Below, in pieces: positions 63,576 to 64,000 of a stretch of 64,000 bases of DNA. Origin of the DNA: Cherax quadricarinatus. Lineage: Eukaryota > Arthropoda > Malacostraca > Decapoda > Parastacidae. The position numbers and the translations under genes are program-made. Where the stretch lies: assembly GCF_038502225.1 (NCBI RefSeq), contig NC_091357.1, positions 4,404,630 through 4,468,629 on the forward strand. The letters run 5' to 3'. Every line of letters starts with the position of its first letter. Position 1 is the stretch's first letter. The notes under the pieces are model-generated. The model searched no databases and was not told the origin of the DNA. It was given only the letters and a program-made list of their open reading frames with translations.

Positions 63576-64000
63576 GTTCACGCCTCACCCTGGAGACTAC
63601 TCTCGCCTCACCCTGGAGACTGCTCTCGCCTCACCCTGGAGACTACTCTCGCCTCACCCTGGAGACTACTCTCGCCTCACCCTGGAGACTGCTCTCGCCT
63701 CACCCTGGAGACTACTCTCGCCTCACCCTGGAGACTGCTCTCGCCTCACCCTGGAGACTGCTCTCGCCTCACCCTGGAGACTGCTCTCGCCTCACCCTGG
63801 AGACTGCTCTCGCCTCACCCTGGAGACTGCTCTCGCCTCACCCTGGAGACTGCTCTCGCCTCACCCTGGAGACTGCTCTCGCCTCACCCTGGAGACTGCT
63901 CTCGCCTCACCCTGGAGACTGCTCTCGCCTCACCCTGGAGACTGCTCTCGCCTCACCCTGGAGACTGCTCTCGCCTCACCCTGGAGACTACTCTCGCCTC
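63576..64000. repeat. 23-bp minisatellite running off the window
   Basis: About 18 copies of CTCGCCTCACCCTGGAGACT+GCT; the last base triplet is GCT or ACT. The array is cut by the window end. Confidence 0.97.

Noticed and set aside
63576..64000. Regular 23-bp direct repeats as a possible CRISPR array
   Set aside because: Units are contiguous with no spacers, and the genome is eukaryotic.

Overview
The window is non-coding, repeat-saturated animal DNA, most likely from a decapod crustacean (crayfish, crab or shrimp type). The evidence is very long (GT)n, (AT)n, (GTA)n and (GA)n tracts, many minisatellites, intact and decayed CR1-, L2- and I/Jockey-type LINEs, Penelope-like remnants and short SINEs. 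No bacterial-style operon is present. The species assignment is inference from this repeat spectrum; no marker gene settles it. A 100-base assembly gap (N) lies at 28258-28357.

The one clear host exon is at 19404-19600 (+). It is a 197-base internal exon of a TIKI/TRABD2-type Wnt-processing metalloprotease, so much of the window is probably intron of that gene. Its 5' splice-site region is repeated three times at 23-base spacing. On the minus strand, 53586-55910 carries an intronless protein-kinase reading frame with one in-frame stop, followed by a Ser-rich 22-residue tandem-repeat frame. Part of that locus has an older duplicate at 50715-51820.

Layout. 1-19.2 kb: decayed LINE fragments (RNase H tails at 0.7, 5.3 and 7.0 kb, a Jockey-like RT at 2.1-4.3 kb, L2-like endonuclease and RT at 8.7-11.2 kb), a 57-bp minisatellite at 12.7-13.1 kb and two TIR elements with (AT)n tracts at 18.1-19.2 kb. 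19.2-23 kb: the TIKI exon, a GT-rich block and a Ty3/gypsy-like integrase remnant. 23-28 kb: a decayed CR1 ORF1, then a nearly complete CR1 LINE with an intact 980-residue EN-RT protein, inserted inside an older hairpin element. 28-35 kb: gap, Penelope-like 3' end, an inverted gag-like LINE ORF1 joined to a LINE 3' tail, and a pseudogene of unknown function. 35-49 kb: hairpins, minisatellites of 17, 36 and 31 bp, a dead Tc1/mariner and a CR1 copy interrupted twice. 49-64 kb: two 19-bp minisatellites near two copies of a 450-bp repeat, the kinase/Ser-rich locus, a 670-bp (GTA)n array, a second Penelope-like end and a 23-bp array running off the window.

The most interesting signal is a set of about 25 hairpin repeats of several sequence families (called A to I here). 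They share one layout: CTGATGA-like box, extra A, variable but self-complementary stem, then GAAACGT. This is the core of a hammerhead ribozyme. Stem II changes sequence between families while staying paired, and stem I also pairs in families A, B and F. Two copies of family C follow Penelope-like 3' coding ends, and Penelope-like elements are known to carry hammerhead ribozymes. A second useful result is a compact SINE family (called SINE-alpha) whose four copies all have target-site duplications.
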